NCBI GenBank assembly: GCA_015099395.1
Contig: AP024096.1
Coordinates: 1,922,001 to 1,986,000, forward strand
DNA: 64,000 nucleotides
From: Ktedonobacteria bacterium brp13
GTDB taxonomy: Bacteria > Chloroflexota > Ktedonobacteria > Ktedonobacterales > Ktedonobacteraceae
Direction of reading: 5' to 3'
The notes under the pieces: model-generated
What the model was told of the DNA's origin: nothing
The model's input: only the letters and a program-made list of their open reading frames with translations
Database searches by the model: none
Shown here: positions 44,215 to 53,548 of the stretch, piece by piece
How the letters are laid out: each line of letters opens with the position of its first letter
How positions within the stretch are numbered: position 1 is the first letter of the stretch
Translations under genes and position numbers: made by a program

Positions 44215-45105
44215 TCAGCTTCGTGATTGAAGCGCTCGTGCTTGTTGATAGACCTGGAATGCTTCTGTCGTCCTCCCGAGCTCGTCGAGCACATTGCCTT
44301 TGTGAGTGTGGACAAAGGCATCAGTCGGGTCAAGCGTGATGGCCTGCTCATAGGCGAGGAGTGCCTCCTCTGACCGCCCGAGCTCTTGGAGTGAGTATCC
44401 TCGGTTCACAAGTGTGTGTACCTGTATGCTGGTCGGGGTGGGCGATTCACGTGGATATGGCTGTCCTCGCAGACGGGCATAGAGCGTCTGCAATTCTGTC
44501 GCCACCTCCAGCATCGTGGTGGGGCGTTTCTCTGGTCGCCACGCAAAGCAGCGCTCGAGCAGTTGCACCAGGTCTGTCGGCATGGGCACAATGGACCCAT
44601 CCCGCAGTTTGTAGTTTGCCAGCACCTCTCGTGCCTGGATGCCACTCTGCCAGGTCACCTTACCCAGCCACATTTCGAGCACGGAGATGCCCCAACTCCA
44701 GATGTCCGTCCGGCGACTGAGTGGCAGCCCTGCTGCCTGTTCTGGCGAGCAATAGGCGGGCGTCATGCCACGCGAACTCACCAGGATACTGTGATGCTCG
44801 TCTCCCTCCGGCACCTCCTGCTCGCCTGCCATTGCCCGCGCTTTAGCCAATCCGAAGTCGGTCACTTTGGCGATCCCCTGCGATGTCAGCATCACATTGG
44901 CTGGCTTGATATCCTGGTGTACCAGCCCGTGTTCGTGGGCCGCGTGCAGCCCCCAGGCACACTGGATCGCCACATCGAGCAGGCGTTCCAGGGTCTGCTC
45001 GGGTCCACCTCGATACAATCTGCGCCGATGAATCCAATCCGCAAGACTGCCTCCATTGACATATTCGGCAAAGATGCGTGGAATGCCGTCCACCATCTCC
45101 ACGTG
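44215..45105 (-). pseudogene. Ser/Thr protein kinase with TPR, N-terminally truncated
   Basis: It carries the C-terminal lobe of a Hanks-type kinase: EHGLVHQDIKPANVMLTSQG (catalytic loop), KVTDFGLAKARAMAG (DFG), RGMTPAYCSPEQAAGLPLSR (activation segment) and RRTDIWSWGISVLEMWLG, then two TPR units (HTLVNRGYSLQELGRSEEAL; THKGNVLDELGRTTEAFQVY). The glycine loop and the ATP-binding Lys are missing. The frame is open only a little beyond ESWDLHVEMVDGIPRIFAEY to about 45150, where it meets the IS1-like element at 45169. It cannot be an active kinase unless restarted by another gene. Confidence 0.8.
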
Positions 45106-45168
45106 TAAATCCCAAGATTCTGCGGGAGATTTCTGTATAATTCTGCGGGTCGCAAAATAAGTGGTAGA

Positions 45169-46467
45169 GCCTCACTAACTGGTGAAATTGGGGGGGGAAA
45201 TTGAAAAAAATGACGCATCTTGGCATGATGTTCTTATGGAAAACAGTACAACAATGCCGATGGACGCGTCCTCTCAATTTTGCCCCAATTTGACGTGTCC
45301 CGCAAGAGGCAAAAGAGGTGAGGGCAACATTCGTGTTCATGATCGTAAGCGACAGCGCTATCGATGTAAGCAGTGTCAACAAACTTTTAGTGCGAGGCGT
45401 GGAACGATGTTCGAAGGCTTACGCAAACCAACGGAGATCATTGTTATCGTCGTGACTTTGCTCTCCTATGGATGTCCCGTGCAAGCCATTGTGCACGCCT
45501 TTGACCTGGATGAACGAACCGTGGCCAGTTGGCGTGATCGTGCAGGAGCACACTGTGAGCAGGTGCATCATGCATTGATTGAAACTGGAACCCTGGATCT
45601 GGTCCATGTACAGGCTGACGAGATACGGGTGAAAGGACGAAACATGATCGCATGGATGGGCCTTGCAATGATGGTTTCCACGCGGCTTTGGTTGGCTGGG
45701 ACCGTGAGTCTGACCCGGGATAAAGGACTGGCGGACACGCTCATGCAACAGGTGCGTCGAGCGGCACTGAGCCTCCGTCCATTGCTTGTGTTAACAGATG
45801 GTTGGGCGGCCTACCCGGGCAGCATTCGACGCGCCTTCCGCGAGAAAGTCAAAAAGCAGGCAGGAGTGGGTCGAGCGTCCTTGGTAGTTTGGTCGCAGCT
45901 CCATATCGGAACGGTGATCAAGCGAACGGAGAAAAAGCGGGTAGTGGAGATCACCCGCCAGATGGCGCATGGTCTGCTCAATCAGGCCGAAGAGTTGCTC
46001 CAACGTTCGGGCGGAGGTACGGTGCTCAATACCGCCTTTATCGAACGGCTGAATGGAACCATGCGTGAACGACTGGCCAGTTTGACCCGCAAATGTCGGC
46101 ACTCAGCTTGTCGTCTGCAAGCGTTGCACGCGGTGGTCGAACACTGGGGGAGCCGAGGGACCAAATGTATACAATGTATCTGATTGGATGCACCTACAAT
46201 TTCTGTGTGGCACATCATGAATTGAGCAAGGCCAAGCATTGGGGGAGGGCTTGTACACCTGCCATGGCCAGCGGCTTGACTGATCACATCTGGAGCATCC
46301 ATGAATTGTTAGGTTACAAAGTGGCTCCAGCTGCTTGGGTCGAACCTAAACGGCGAGGACGTCCACGAAAACAAGCCCTCGCCGATCCTGTGACGCCTCG
46401 ATGTTCCAGGTTTCCCAGGGTCCGCCTCCGAAAGGGGGCTTTATGCTCAGTCACCAGTTAGTGGGGC
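45169..46467 (+). mobile_element. IS1-like insertion sequence
   Basis: Terminal inverted repeats gcctcactaactggtga (45169-45185) and tcaccagttagtggggc (46451-46467) differ at one position. The element is 1299 bp and holds a two-frame transposase. No clear target duplication; the sequence on the right side is not the missing kinase N-terminus, so a deletion accompanied or followed the insertion. Confidence 0.75.
45236..46461 (+). pseudogene. IS1-like transposase in two frames
   Basis: Frame A (45236-46183) has an N-terminal zinc ribbon (CPNLTCPARGKRG with RYRCKQCQQTF), an HTH (YGCPVQAIVHAFDLDERTVA) and DDE parts (VHVQADEIRVKGRNMIAWMG; RPLLVLTDGWAAYPGSIR; NTAFIERLNGTMRERLASLT). Frame B (to 46461) supplies the normal end MYLIGCTYNFCVAHHELSKA and VEPKRRGRPRKQAL. 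The switch falls near 46150-46165. IS1 elements are known for programmed frameshifting, but there it joins short InsA and InsB; here the shift is near the C-terminus, so a mutation is equally likely. Confidence 0.75.
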
Positions 46468-46925
46468 ACTACCGTTATTCTCTACTCCATGGAAAATTGT
46501 AATATACTGTTTTGCGTAAAATACCTTATTTTGCATGGATGCATCAATAGTATATACGTGAGAGGCTACAGATGTTGGATACGGTACAAAATACCGATCG
46601 CTATTCCAGCTTTTGATCCCATACCTCCATGCTTCTATTTGGCAGTATATTCCTGATTTCAAGAGGTCAATGCAAATATTTAGAAAGACTCTCTATCGAA
46701 ATTGAGTTGCAGAAGGCTATGATCCGCTGAACGCCCCAGAGGGTCAAAGAGGGCCAAAGAGGGCCAAAGAGGGCCAAACAAAGAGGGTGAAAATACAGCA
46801 GGTAAGAGACATTTCTTGCTGTTTTCTGCTAGACTGGTCGCAGCAGTTGAGCTCAAGCGATGCCGCTACGGCACTCCGTAAGGGCCCCCAAAACAGCAGG
46901 AAATGTTGAAAGGATCAGCAAATCG
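46468..46925. other. Intergenic region with a 10-bp tandem repeat
   Basis: No gene found. At 46739-46780 gagggccaaa is repeated four times in tandem (first unit with one change), followed by a partial unit. Could be a slippage-prone spacer. Confidence 0.5.
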
Positions 46926-47063
46926 ATGCACGACGCAGAAATTCAGCAGGCAGTGACCCGCATCCGTGAGCAGCTCACCGGGGCCTTCATCTTCGGCCAC
47001 TTCCACGAAGAGCATGAGCCCGACATGCGCGCCTGGCTGGATAAGGTGAAAAAAGAGGGGTAA
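46926..47063 (+). CDS. Short hypothetical protein
   Basis: 45 aa: HDAEIQQAVTRIREQLTGAF, then HFHEEHEPDMRAWLDKV. It is amphipathic helix-like and charged, with four His. ATG 46926 has AAAGGATC about 12 nt upstream. The frame is open further 5', so the start is uncertain. No family recognised. Its codon use looks like a real protein, but a 3' remnant of a larger gene is also possible. Confidence 0.4.
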   Translation: MHDAEIQQAVTRIREQLTGAFIFGHFHEEHEPDMRAWLDKVKKEG

Positions 47064-47333
47064 CTCATCATCCTCTCATATGCCTGCTCCATATCGACGC
47101 CGCGCAAGACCCGTCTGGCCAGTCTCCTGAACTGCCCAAAGTATCACTGCCGATCAGGGTGGGCACTGCTCGACTTCATCGACGGTTTTTCGTCATCTGA
47201 TTTACCGCCAAGGTATCCTTCACAGAGCAGCTCTGAGTCAGACATAGGTCATCTGCCCCATGACAGGGGTCGAGTTCTGCCTTATACTCTTGAGAGGAAA
47301 TCCTTCTCTTCTTGTCTGCAAGGAGGTTGTTCT

Positions 47334-47804
47334 ATGTCACCTCTCTCCACCGCGCGTTGGGTCCATGTGCTTGGCCTGGCGGGCGGAGCACTTCTCATCA
47401 CTGGTCTGTTCTTTCCCTGGATTATCACGAACTTTTTTGAGCCTTTCCCCAGCCTGGAGACTTTTATCAGATTTGATGGGTCATCAGCACTCTCTGTTGG
47501 CATCTCTTTCTTCTTGTTACTTCCTCTCCTCACAGGAATCTTGACTTCCCTTGCTGGGCTTTGCGGCTTCGGGAAGCGAGTCTTTTTCGTTCTCCATCTC
47601 ATCTTTGTCATCGTTGGCCTGCTCACCTTTCTCTTTGTTTCTTATCTCAACTATTGCATTTTTTACTGCAATGCCACGGGATTGTGGGCCTTGCGAGGAA
47701 CCAGAGTTCTCGGTCCAGGTTTTTGGCTGATCCTTGGTGGGTTTCTCGTTTCTCTTGGGGCGAGCATTGCTCAAAACAGGGGGTTCAAGCTTCGTGCAAC
47801 ATAG
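47334..47804 (+). CDS. Small four-helix membrane protein
   Basis: 156 aa. ATG 47334 follows AAGGAGG by 7 nt. Four hydrophobic helices (about residues 10-32, 50-78, 82-106, 126-148) with short loops; the loop between helices 1 and 2 (NFFEPFPSLETFIRFDGSSA) faces outward by charge. Two cysteines (NYCIFYCNATG) lie near the end of helix 3. No family recognised. It has its own promoter-like region; a hairpin (47843-47898) follows. Confidence 0.6.
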   Translation: MSPLSTARWVHVLGLAGGALLITGLFFPWIITNFFEPFPSLETFIRFDGSSALSVGISFFLLLPLLTGILTSLAGLCGFGKRVFFVLHLIFVIVGLLTFLFVSYLNYCIFYCNATGLWALRGTRVLGPGFWLILGGFLVSLGASIAQNRGFKLRAT

Positions 47805-47842
47805 TATGGTGCCGAACTGGCTCCGAGTGCATCAGTGATCTC

Positions 47843-47898
47843 CGCCATGCGTGTTCTCTTCGACAGAGAGCAACCTGGCGGAGAAAACACGCATGGCG
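47843..47898 (+). terminator. Hairpin after the small membrane protein gene
   Basis: cgccatgcgtgttctc pairs with gagaa..acacgcatggcg (one small bulge) 39 bp after the stop. The stem is long but no T tract follows. Confidence 0.5.
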
Positions 47899-47966
47899 CG
47901 AAGGTTTGGGCAACAGTCACCATCCAGCATCATCTTTCGCGCCAACCTTCCAGTTGGTTCCACACA

Positions 47967-49224
47967 CCCACGACATGCGCAATGAGATAGCACCCTGTAG
48001 CAAATAAGCTGAGAGATGTGCCTCTTTGAAAGGGAAGAACGAATACATTCCCATCAAGGAGGCAGACATGATCAGTATCGCAGATGAATCGGTCCACATT
48101 CAAACCTCTTCAAAATCCCAGCTTGCGACTCCATTCTGGTTGGGTGAAGTCGCTCTGGTGGCATCCCATCTTCAGAAGCAAAATCTCCTGAACACAATAA
48201 GCGAACACGTCCGTTTTGCGCGACGGCGCTTCGGACACTACGACGTCATTGATTTTCTCGCGGTGCTCTTCGGCTACGCCATCAGTGGCGAGCAAACCTT
48301 GCAAGACTTCTATGAGGCCGTGCATCCGTTTGCTTCCGCCTTCATGGCCCTGTTCGGACGAACACGCTTCCCTGCCGCCTCGACACTCAGCCGCTTTTTA
48401 GCCGTGCTGCCCGCCGAACCTGTCGAAGCCCTGCGGACCCTCTTTCTGGAGGATCTGCTCGCACGTCGTCTTTCCACCCAAGAGCAGGACGCTGGACTGT
48501 GGGATCGACAGGGGAACCGCTGGCTCGTCTTCGATGTGGATGGGACGCGTGAAGCAGCACGTCAACGGGCATTACCGAAGAGCCCGGATCGGCCTGCTCC
48601 CCAACGGCGCTTGCGTCCCCTCTGCGCTCCTGGCTACACCGGACGCAAACGAGGAGAAGTGGTTCGCACCCGTACCACGGTCTTGCAGATGCATACCCAT
48701 CAGTGGGTGGCCAGCTTTGGCAACCCTGGCAACGGACAGTATCGCGAGGAACTGCGCCGAGCGAAGGTGAGCATCCAGGCGTACGTGAAAGCCCATAGCT
48801 TTCCTGGGGAGCGAACACTGCTGCGCCTGGATGGCCAATATGGCACCGGAGCAGTGATCAGCGATGTGACCGACTTCGCCTATGTCACGCGTGGCAAAGA
48901 CTACAGCATGCTCGATCTCGCCGCTATCCAGGCTCGCTTGCATTTGCCTGCCGATCAACACCTGAGCCACGCGGAGAGTGGGATCTGCCGTGCGCTCTAC
49001 GACTGTCCAGATCAGCGCCTCTCCGAGAGTGGACCGCTCGCTCGTGTCATTGTGGCCACCCACCCGGCCCCAAAGAAGCAGAAGAAGCGTCGGGTCGGGC
49101 TCATCCGCGACGGAGTCGTGTATGAACTCTTTTTGCGCTGACCTGTTTCCCATCTTTGTTGAGCTCACCGGCCCCTGAAAAACAGGCAGGAATGTTTCGC
49201 TGAACTCATTGCGCATGTCGTGGG
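47967..49224 (+). mobile_element. IS1182-like element, copy 1 (short form)
   Basis: Ends cccacgacatgcgcaatgag (47967) and its inverted copy ctcattgcgcatgtcgtggg (to 49224). The same tips, with small changes, bound the element at 57700-61594. At 1258 bp it is about 1.1 kb shorter than copy 2 without its insert, because the C-terminal half of the transposase is missing. Confidence 0.75.
48068..49141 (+). CDS. IS1182-like transposase, N-terminal half only
   Basis: 357 aa. ATG 48068 follows AAGGAGG. Clear similarity to the transposase of copy 2: HVRFARRRFGHYDVIDFLAV, AFMALFGRTRFPAASTLSRF, WLVFDVDGTREAARQRALPK (likely first catalytic Asp), LLRLDGQYGTGAVI (second Asp), ending RDGVVYELF. Copy 2 continues for about 330 residues with a cysteine motif that is absent here. 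The stop comes two codons after YELF, and the IS end is 60 bp on, so an internal deletion produced a neat short element. Activity is doubtful unless a partner supplies the rest. Confidence 0.75.
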   Translation: MISIADESVHIQTSSKSQLATPFWLGEVALVASHLQKQNLLNTISEHVRFARRRFGHYDVIDFLAVLFGYAISGEQTLQDFYEAVHPFASAFMALFGRTRFPAASTLSRFLAVLPAEPVEALRTLFLEDLLARRLSTQEQDAGLWDRQGNRWLVFDVDGTREAARQRALPKSPDRPAPQRRLRPLCAPGYTGRKRGEVVRTRTTVLQMHTHQWVASFGNPGNGQYREELRRAKVSIQAYVKAHSFPGERTLLRLDGQYGTGAVISDVTDFAYVTRGKDYSMLDLAAIQARLHLPADQHLSHAESGICRALYDCPDQRLSESGPLARVIVATHPAPKKQKKRRVGLIRDGVVYELFLR

Positions 49225-49997
49225 CTCTGAGGCGTGTCCTTGAGTTCGGTGAGAACACGTGCCAGCAGATCGGCAACAGCTTACGATAGATTTTTAGCCA
49301 CATGGAAGCGGTCGGCGACCTGAATCGCTTGAGGAGCGCCAGCAGAAGCGGCACTGGCATATTCACTGCCTCGATCACGGCTGACATGCGTAATTTCGCT
49401 ATGGGCTTGCATCCAAGTGGTGGCGGTTTCTGTCTGGCGGTCTGGCAACAGGTCAATGACTCGGTGCGTGTCCAGATCCACCAGGACTGTGCCGAACGTT
49501 CTGCCGCGCAGAAACGAGAAATCATCGATGCCCAGGCACTGAACCTGCCCAGCTGGCTTCGTCGGGAGCGCCATCACACGCCGAACAACGGTCATCCAAG
49601 AAATTGCTATTCCCAGATGGGAGACCAGCCGTGCCCCTAATCTGCCACAGGTAGCTAACCCAATGGCTTGAATGGCTTGACACAGGCGAGTTGTCATTTG
49701 TGCCCACGGAGCCACGAGTTGGGAAAGCCGTTCTGCGAAGATCTTTCGCACACAGTCAGCGGTGTCGCAAAAGAACTTGCGGACGTGGAGGATCAACTGC
49801 ACCTGTTGCCCAGCACAAGGGAGGTCTTTGACGACACGCCTGTATCGACTATGCATACGTGTCGCTGGTTGCCCACACAAGGGACAGGGACAGAGCCTTG
49901 AGGTTGAAGTGACATGCAGGCGAAGTTGCTCCTCTCCTCTTTCCAGGCGGGTCAGTTCTAATCCCTCACTTAGAGGAAATAATTGAGGCCTTTCCAT
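49225..49997 (-). pseudogene. ISL3-family transposase, N-terminal part
   Basis: About 240 residues with zinc fingers (CPCPLCGQPATRMHSRYRRV; FFCDTADCVRKIFAERL) and the first DDE segments (CLGIDDFSFLRGRTFGTVLV; HVSRDRGSEYASAASAG; ADRFHVAKNLS). The frame has a stop after KNLS, where the family continues; homology goes on weakly (AVADLLARVLTELK) up to the IS1182-like end at 49224. The last ~300 residues, including the catalytic Glu, are absent. It resembles the 29596 gene more than the 27465 gene. Confidence 0.85.
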
Positions 49998-50169
49998 CTG
50001 TGAAGGCTTCTCCTTCTCTCTGTTTTTTTAGAGAGAACGAGCAAGCCAGGTGATCGCTTTCACTCTAGCCATGTCAGGGTCATATAGATGAGTTTATCAC
50101 CAAACCTGTGTCAGAGCCAGGTTATGAGTCAGCAAAAGGTGTCTAAGGTACAGATGGAAGAAAGAGCGC

Positions 50170-50475
50170 TTAGAGAGAAACGACCACTTTTTTCGCGGAG
50201 ACGCCTTGCCTTTGAGCGTCTAAGCCAGCCTGGATGTGGTCGAGTCCCTTGCCAACGACGACTGGTTCCGGGGCGGCAACATAGTGTCCTTCCGCGAGGG
50301 CCTGTGGCAGGAAATCTTCGTAGAGCACTTTGCTGACCTCGTTGTCCATCATACCGGAGACGAACTTCGTGCGGATGCGCCTCATGCGAGATGTTACCTG
50401 GAACGACACATTCGCTGACACAAACCGAAAGATGAGCAGAAGCGTCTGCAAGTTCAGGCTGGGGCGTGTTGGCAT
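50170..50475 (-). pseudogene. Zinc-type alcohol dehydrogenase/quinone reductase, C-terminal fragment
   Basis: 101 codons from ATG 50475, which has AAAGGATC upstream. The segment MMDNEVSKVLYEDFLPQALA, GHYVAAPEPVVVGKGLDHIQ, ending QGVSAKKVVVSL is the C-terminus of MDR-superfamily (toxD/enoyl-reductase-like) oxidoreductases of about 340 aa. The catalytic and NADPH-binding parts are missing, replaced by about 35 unrelated residues. It begins 1 bp after the stop of the upstream dehydrogenase and may be cotranscribed with it. Confidence 0.6.
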
Positions 50476-50476
50476 G

Positions 50477-51577
50477 TTAGTGATCCTTTCTGTGTGGAGG
50501 TGTGATAAGGAATATCCCTCCAGCGGCTTCGGCCAGTTCCGGCCCGAAGAGAGCTCCAGGGGTATACGCTCCTGGCTGGCCCTGGTCGGCAAGCAGCCGC
50601 TCAGCAACTGTTGCCGCAACCGTGGTGGTAAACACCATGGCGTCACCGGTGCGCAGCCAGCCTTCCTGGTCGGCCCCATCCGGCCATTGAACGGAGGCAT
50701 GTCCCCATGAGTATTCTCGTGGGCGTTTTCGAGGGGAGATGTGGAGGCGGGCAAATCGGCGTTTTGCGAAGGTGCGTAGTGGCCTCATATGTAACAGCCC
50801 GGCCGCAATTGGGAGGATCACGCGAACGGCGGGACCGGTAGGTACCTCACTAGAGGCGGCTAGGACGTTAGGAGATCCGCTCGCTCGTTGTGCTGCGAGC
50901 AGTTCGCCAAGCGGAGCGCTTGCAGTAGCGACATGTGAGCCATCAGGAAGGATAATGGTGGTCACACTGCTGCCAATTCGGTTCCGCACAAGGCGACCAC
51001 GCTTGTAGGAACGTCCGCCGTAGGGTAGTCCGTCAATGAGGGTTGCCGCAAGGGCTTCACCAATGACCCCCCCCTCAATCTCAAGCGAGGGCAGCATGTC
51101 TGTGCGAACTCGGTCAGGAGTCGGACGGTCTTGACACAGCTTCATCACAACGCTCTCGGTAGCTAGCACGCCGAATCCGGCACCTGTGACCAACGTGCGG
51201 CCTGCGGCGACGGCTTCCTCATGCAGATCAAGCAGTGCAGATACGGAAATCACGTCGTTTGCCAGATCGATGTAGTGACTGCACGGGAGGCAAGTGCGGG
51301 CAATCAGCACAGTGGTTTCGGTGAAAGGACCAATGGTATTGATGACGACAGCTGGCCGCTGTCGGCTGATCTCAGTCGCAATCTCTTCTGGTGAAGTGGC
51401 AACAATGATCCGTAGCTCTTTCTCAAGGCGTGCGGCGAGCTTGCTCAGGCGTTCCCTGTCACGCCCAACCAGCACAGGTAAGACGTTGCTCTCAACGAGA
51501 CGAGCGGTGACCGCGCGGCCCACATGACCGGTTGCGCCCAAAATCCATACGTCGTTTGTGAAGCGACTCGATGACAT
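50477..51577 (-). CDS. Saccharopine dehydrogenase-like NAD(P)-binding protein
   Basis: 366 aa. ATG 51577 follows AAGGAGAGG. The N-terminal Rossmann motif VWILGATGHVGRAVTARLVE and downstream PAVVINTIGPFTETTVLIAR with HYIDLANDVISVSALLDLH fit the saccharopine dehydrogenase/trans-acting enoyl reductase group. The middle TGAGFGVLATESVVMKL is typical. The substrate cannot be inferred. It is divergent from a TetR regulator across 151 bp, and a truncated MDR gene follows directly, so the locus once encoded a two-enzyme reductive pathway. Confidence 0.85.
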   Translation of the reverse strand: MSSSRFTNDVWILGATGHVGRAVTARLVESNVLPVLVGRDRERLSKLAARLEKELRIIVATSPEEIATEISRQRPAVVINTIGPFTETTVLIARTCLPCSHYIDLANDVISVSALLDLHEEAVAAGRTLVTGAGFGVLATESVVMKLCQDRPTPDRVRTDMLPSLEIEGGVIGEALAATLIDGLPYGGRSYKRGRLVRNRIGSSVTTIILPDGSHVATASAPLGELLAAQRASGSPNVLAASSEVPTGPAVRVILPIAAGLLHMRPLRTFAKRRFARLHISPRKRPREYSWGHASVQWPDGADQEGWLRTGDAMVFTTTVAATVAERLLADQGQPGAYTPGALFGPELAEAAGGIFLITPPHRKDH

Positions 51578-51728
51578 ATTCCTCTCCTTCGTGGGAAACC
51601 CCGGGGTTGAATAGCGATAAATTGTCGCAAAGGCGTCAATTTGTTACAATGGAGAGTGTAGCCCGGTGGAATGCTCCAGACAAGCATCAATACGTGCCGT
51701 TTGTTACATATGCAACAAAGAGGGAAAC
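51578..51728. promoter_or_regulatory. Divergent promoter with TetR operator candidate
   Basis: tttgttacatatgcaacaaa (51700-51719) is an inverted repeat with one mismatched pair, located 10 bp before the TetR start. aatttgttacaatgg (51638-51652) repeats its left half. These are the likely TetR sites. Confidence 0.55.
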
Positions 51729-52373
51729 ATGTCGCACGAAGTACAAACAGACTTGCGCGTCCGGCGCACCCATCACTTCTTGCAGGAAGCGATGATTGAA
51801 CTGATTACCGAGAAAGGGTTCGAGTCCATCACGGTGGGCGATATTGCCGAACGGGCCATGATCAACCGAGCCACGTTCTACCGCCATTATCAGGATAAAT
51901 ACGATCTGGTAGTCAAGATCTTTGAAGAAGCGGCCAATCACCTGGTGGAGGATATGAAACCCTCCCACAAAGACATTGATCCTGGTGAGAAGGAGGAGAA
52001 TCTCGTCGGGATCTGGAGCCAGTTCTTTGAGCATGTCGCTGAACACGCCCGGCTGTACCGAGCGATGCTGGGGAAAAACGGCAGTCCGTGGTTTGCGGCC
52101 AGGATGCGTGAGCACACCATCAAGCTCATGCTTGAGAAGGAGAGATGGTGGAAACACCAGGTGGAACCCAGTCAACCGATTGATCCAGCCATGCCCCCCG
52201 AGCTGCCTGTCATGCAACTTTCACATGTTCTGATTGGGACGATCGTCTGGTGGTTGGAGAGCGAAAAGCGCTACACTCCCAGACAAATGGCAACCTGGTT
52301 TTATCGCTTTGCGTTTTATGGCTATCTCTCGGCACGCGGGTATGAGGTTCCTTTGCCAGGGAAGGACAGATAA
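51729..52373 (+). CDS. TetR-family transcriptional regulator
   Basis: 214 aa from ATG 51729 (AGAGGGAAAC upstream). HTH: RVRRTHHFLQEAMIELITEK, FESITVGDIAERAMINRATF, YRHYQDKYDLVVKIFEEA (residues 10-65). The C-terminal ligand domain has a Trp-rich stretch (RWWKHQVEPS; TIVWWLESEKRYTPRQMATW) typical of the TetR_C_33/DhaS-like subgroup. Divergent from the saccharopine-dehydrogenase-like gene and likely its repressor. Confidence 0.9.
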   Translation: MSHEVQTDLRVRRTHHFLQEAMIELITEKGFESITVGDIAERAMINRATFYRHYQDKYDLVVKIFEEAANHLVEDMKPSHKDIDPGEKEENLVGIWSQFFEHVAEHARLYRAMLGKNGSPWFAARMREHTIKLMLEKERWWKHQVEPSQPIDPAMPPELPVMQLSHVLIGTIVWWLESEKRYTPRQMATWFYRFAFYGYLSARGYEVPLPGKDR

Positions 52374-52397
52374 CTTCGCCTCATTGACACAAATCAT

Positions 52398-52626
52398 GGC
52401 TCATGTCCACTTTTGACACTGCTGGTAAACCCCTTGAGCGAACATGGTTTGAGCACGTGCTTGCAATGGAGACACGCTCAAATGAAATCGAGTCGGCAAG
52501 TTTACCAGCAGTGTCACTTTTGGTGAAAAGGTAAATTGATGAGTTATTTCGATCTGGTTAACACGCACGAAGTTTGAAGTAGATCACACCGATAAGCTCA
52601 TCTATCCCCAAAAGTGGACATGAGCC
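52398..52626. mobile_element. ISL3-derived MITE
   Basis: The right arm is identical to the ISL3 end at 29172-29205 (tip ggctcatgtccacttttggg). The left arm starts with the same 18 bp and is then interrupted by a smaller element. 229 bp, no gene. The ISL3 transposase at 27465 could in principle mobilise it. Confidence 0.8.
52416..52514. mobile_element. 99-bp nested MITE with 8-bp target duplication
   Basis: acactgctggtaaac (52416-52430) and gtttaccagcagtgt (52500-52514) are perfect 15-bp ends. The 8-bp direct repeat cacttttg flanks it on both sides (52408-52415 and 52515-52522). An 8-bp duplication is the usual signature of ISL3 transposition. Confidence 0.8.
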
Positions 52627-52872
52627 AAGATATGCGTCTGGAAATGACCTGTTTCCTTTTCCGTCTTCTGTCTTGTGACCAAGAAAACGGGCAATACAAG
52701 CGCGGAAAATTTATACGGCAGAGCCGATTTCCTCTCTCATCCCTTCCCTGGCTTCTCTGGCTTCTCTGGCTCTTTCACGACAATTTGACGAAAAGATATG
52801 CGGAGGAAAAACCAAAAAGATTTAAGTCAAGCAACACTGATTGCCTGAATTACCAGAAATGGCGTACCGTCA

Positions 52873-53548
52873 CCCGCTTCTGGAGCCATTTTATGGAGGC
52901 CTGCGAGGTCGATTCCCATGTTTCGCGCCGATTTCCTACCATTCACCTCAAAAATCGTCGAACATTCACGCTATTTACCACGAACGTCCTTTCATACGTG
53001 AAAGAGCGAAACGAAAATACAAAGGCGTTGGCTTGAGAGGACCAACGGAACGGAAACGTCTTTTCAAAAAAGCCGAGAAACAACGTTACGTTGTAACGTA
53101 AAACGGAACGTTCTTTTCGTTGTTTCTCCTACGTGGCCCAGCGTTAAGATAGCGGGCTTGTAGCCGCAAAGTAGATAAGTGCGGTCCAGTTTTGTCTTTG
53201 GGGGATGCTGACATGCTTAGTTATCGGCAGCGTTGGGTTATCGGCGCAGTTTTTGGCGGGATACAGTGGTCAACTGCGCCGATAACCCCTCACAGGAGCG
53301 AGGAAACTCAACCGATAAGAAAGGTTATTGGCTCAGTTTGATTGGATCGTCGTGCTTGCATCGCTGCCATAAAATAAGAAGCGATAGTTGAGAGGTACTG
53401 ATGCCGGTCATCCCCATTTTTTCCTGTTGTTACCAGCATTAAGCTGAACTGTGGAGCAGTTTCACCTCCTCATTGCAACGGAGAATCTTACAACTGCTCC
53501 GCACTTATCCACTTTGCGGCTGCAAAGTCGCTATCTTAACGCTGGGCC
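52873..53548 (+). repeat. 676-bp repeat, copy B (includes 414-bp MITE 53135-53548)
   Basis: Same orientation and nearly identical to 33211-33887. One difference: aataatctacg versus aagaaagg around 33655/53317. Its right edge cuts the coding sequence of glucose-6-phosphate dehydrogenase. Just upstream, a TTG at 52841 begins MPELPEMA, the usual start of formamidopyrimidine-DNA glycosylases, but only eight residues remain. Confidence 0.85.

Noticed and set aside
46739-46780. CRISPR array
   Set aside because: The repeat unit is 10 bp with no spacers, so it is a simple tandem repeat.
52841-52866. Formamidopyrimidine-DNA glycosylase gene
   Set aside because: Only the first eight residues (MPELPEMA) from a TTG match; the rest of the frame is repeat sequence, so it may be coincidence or a tiny relic.
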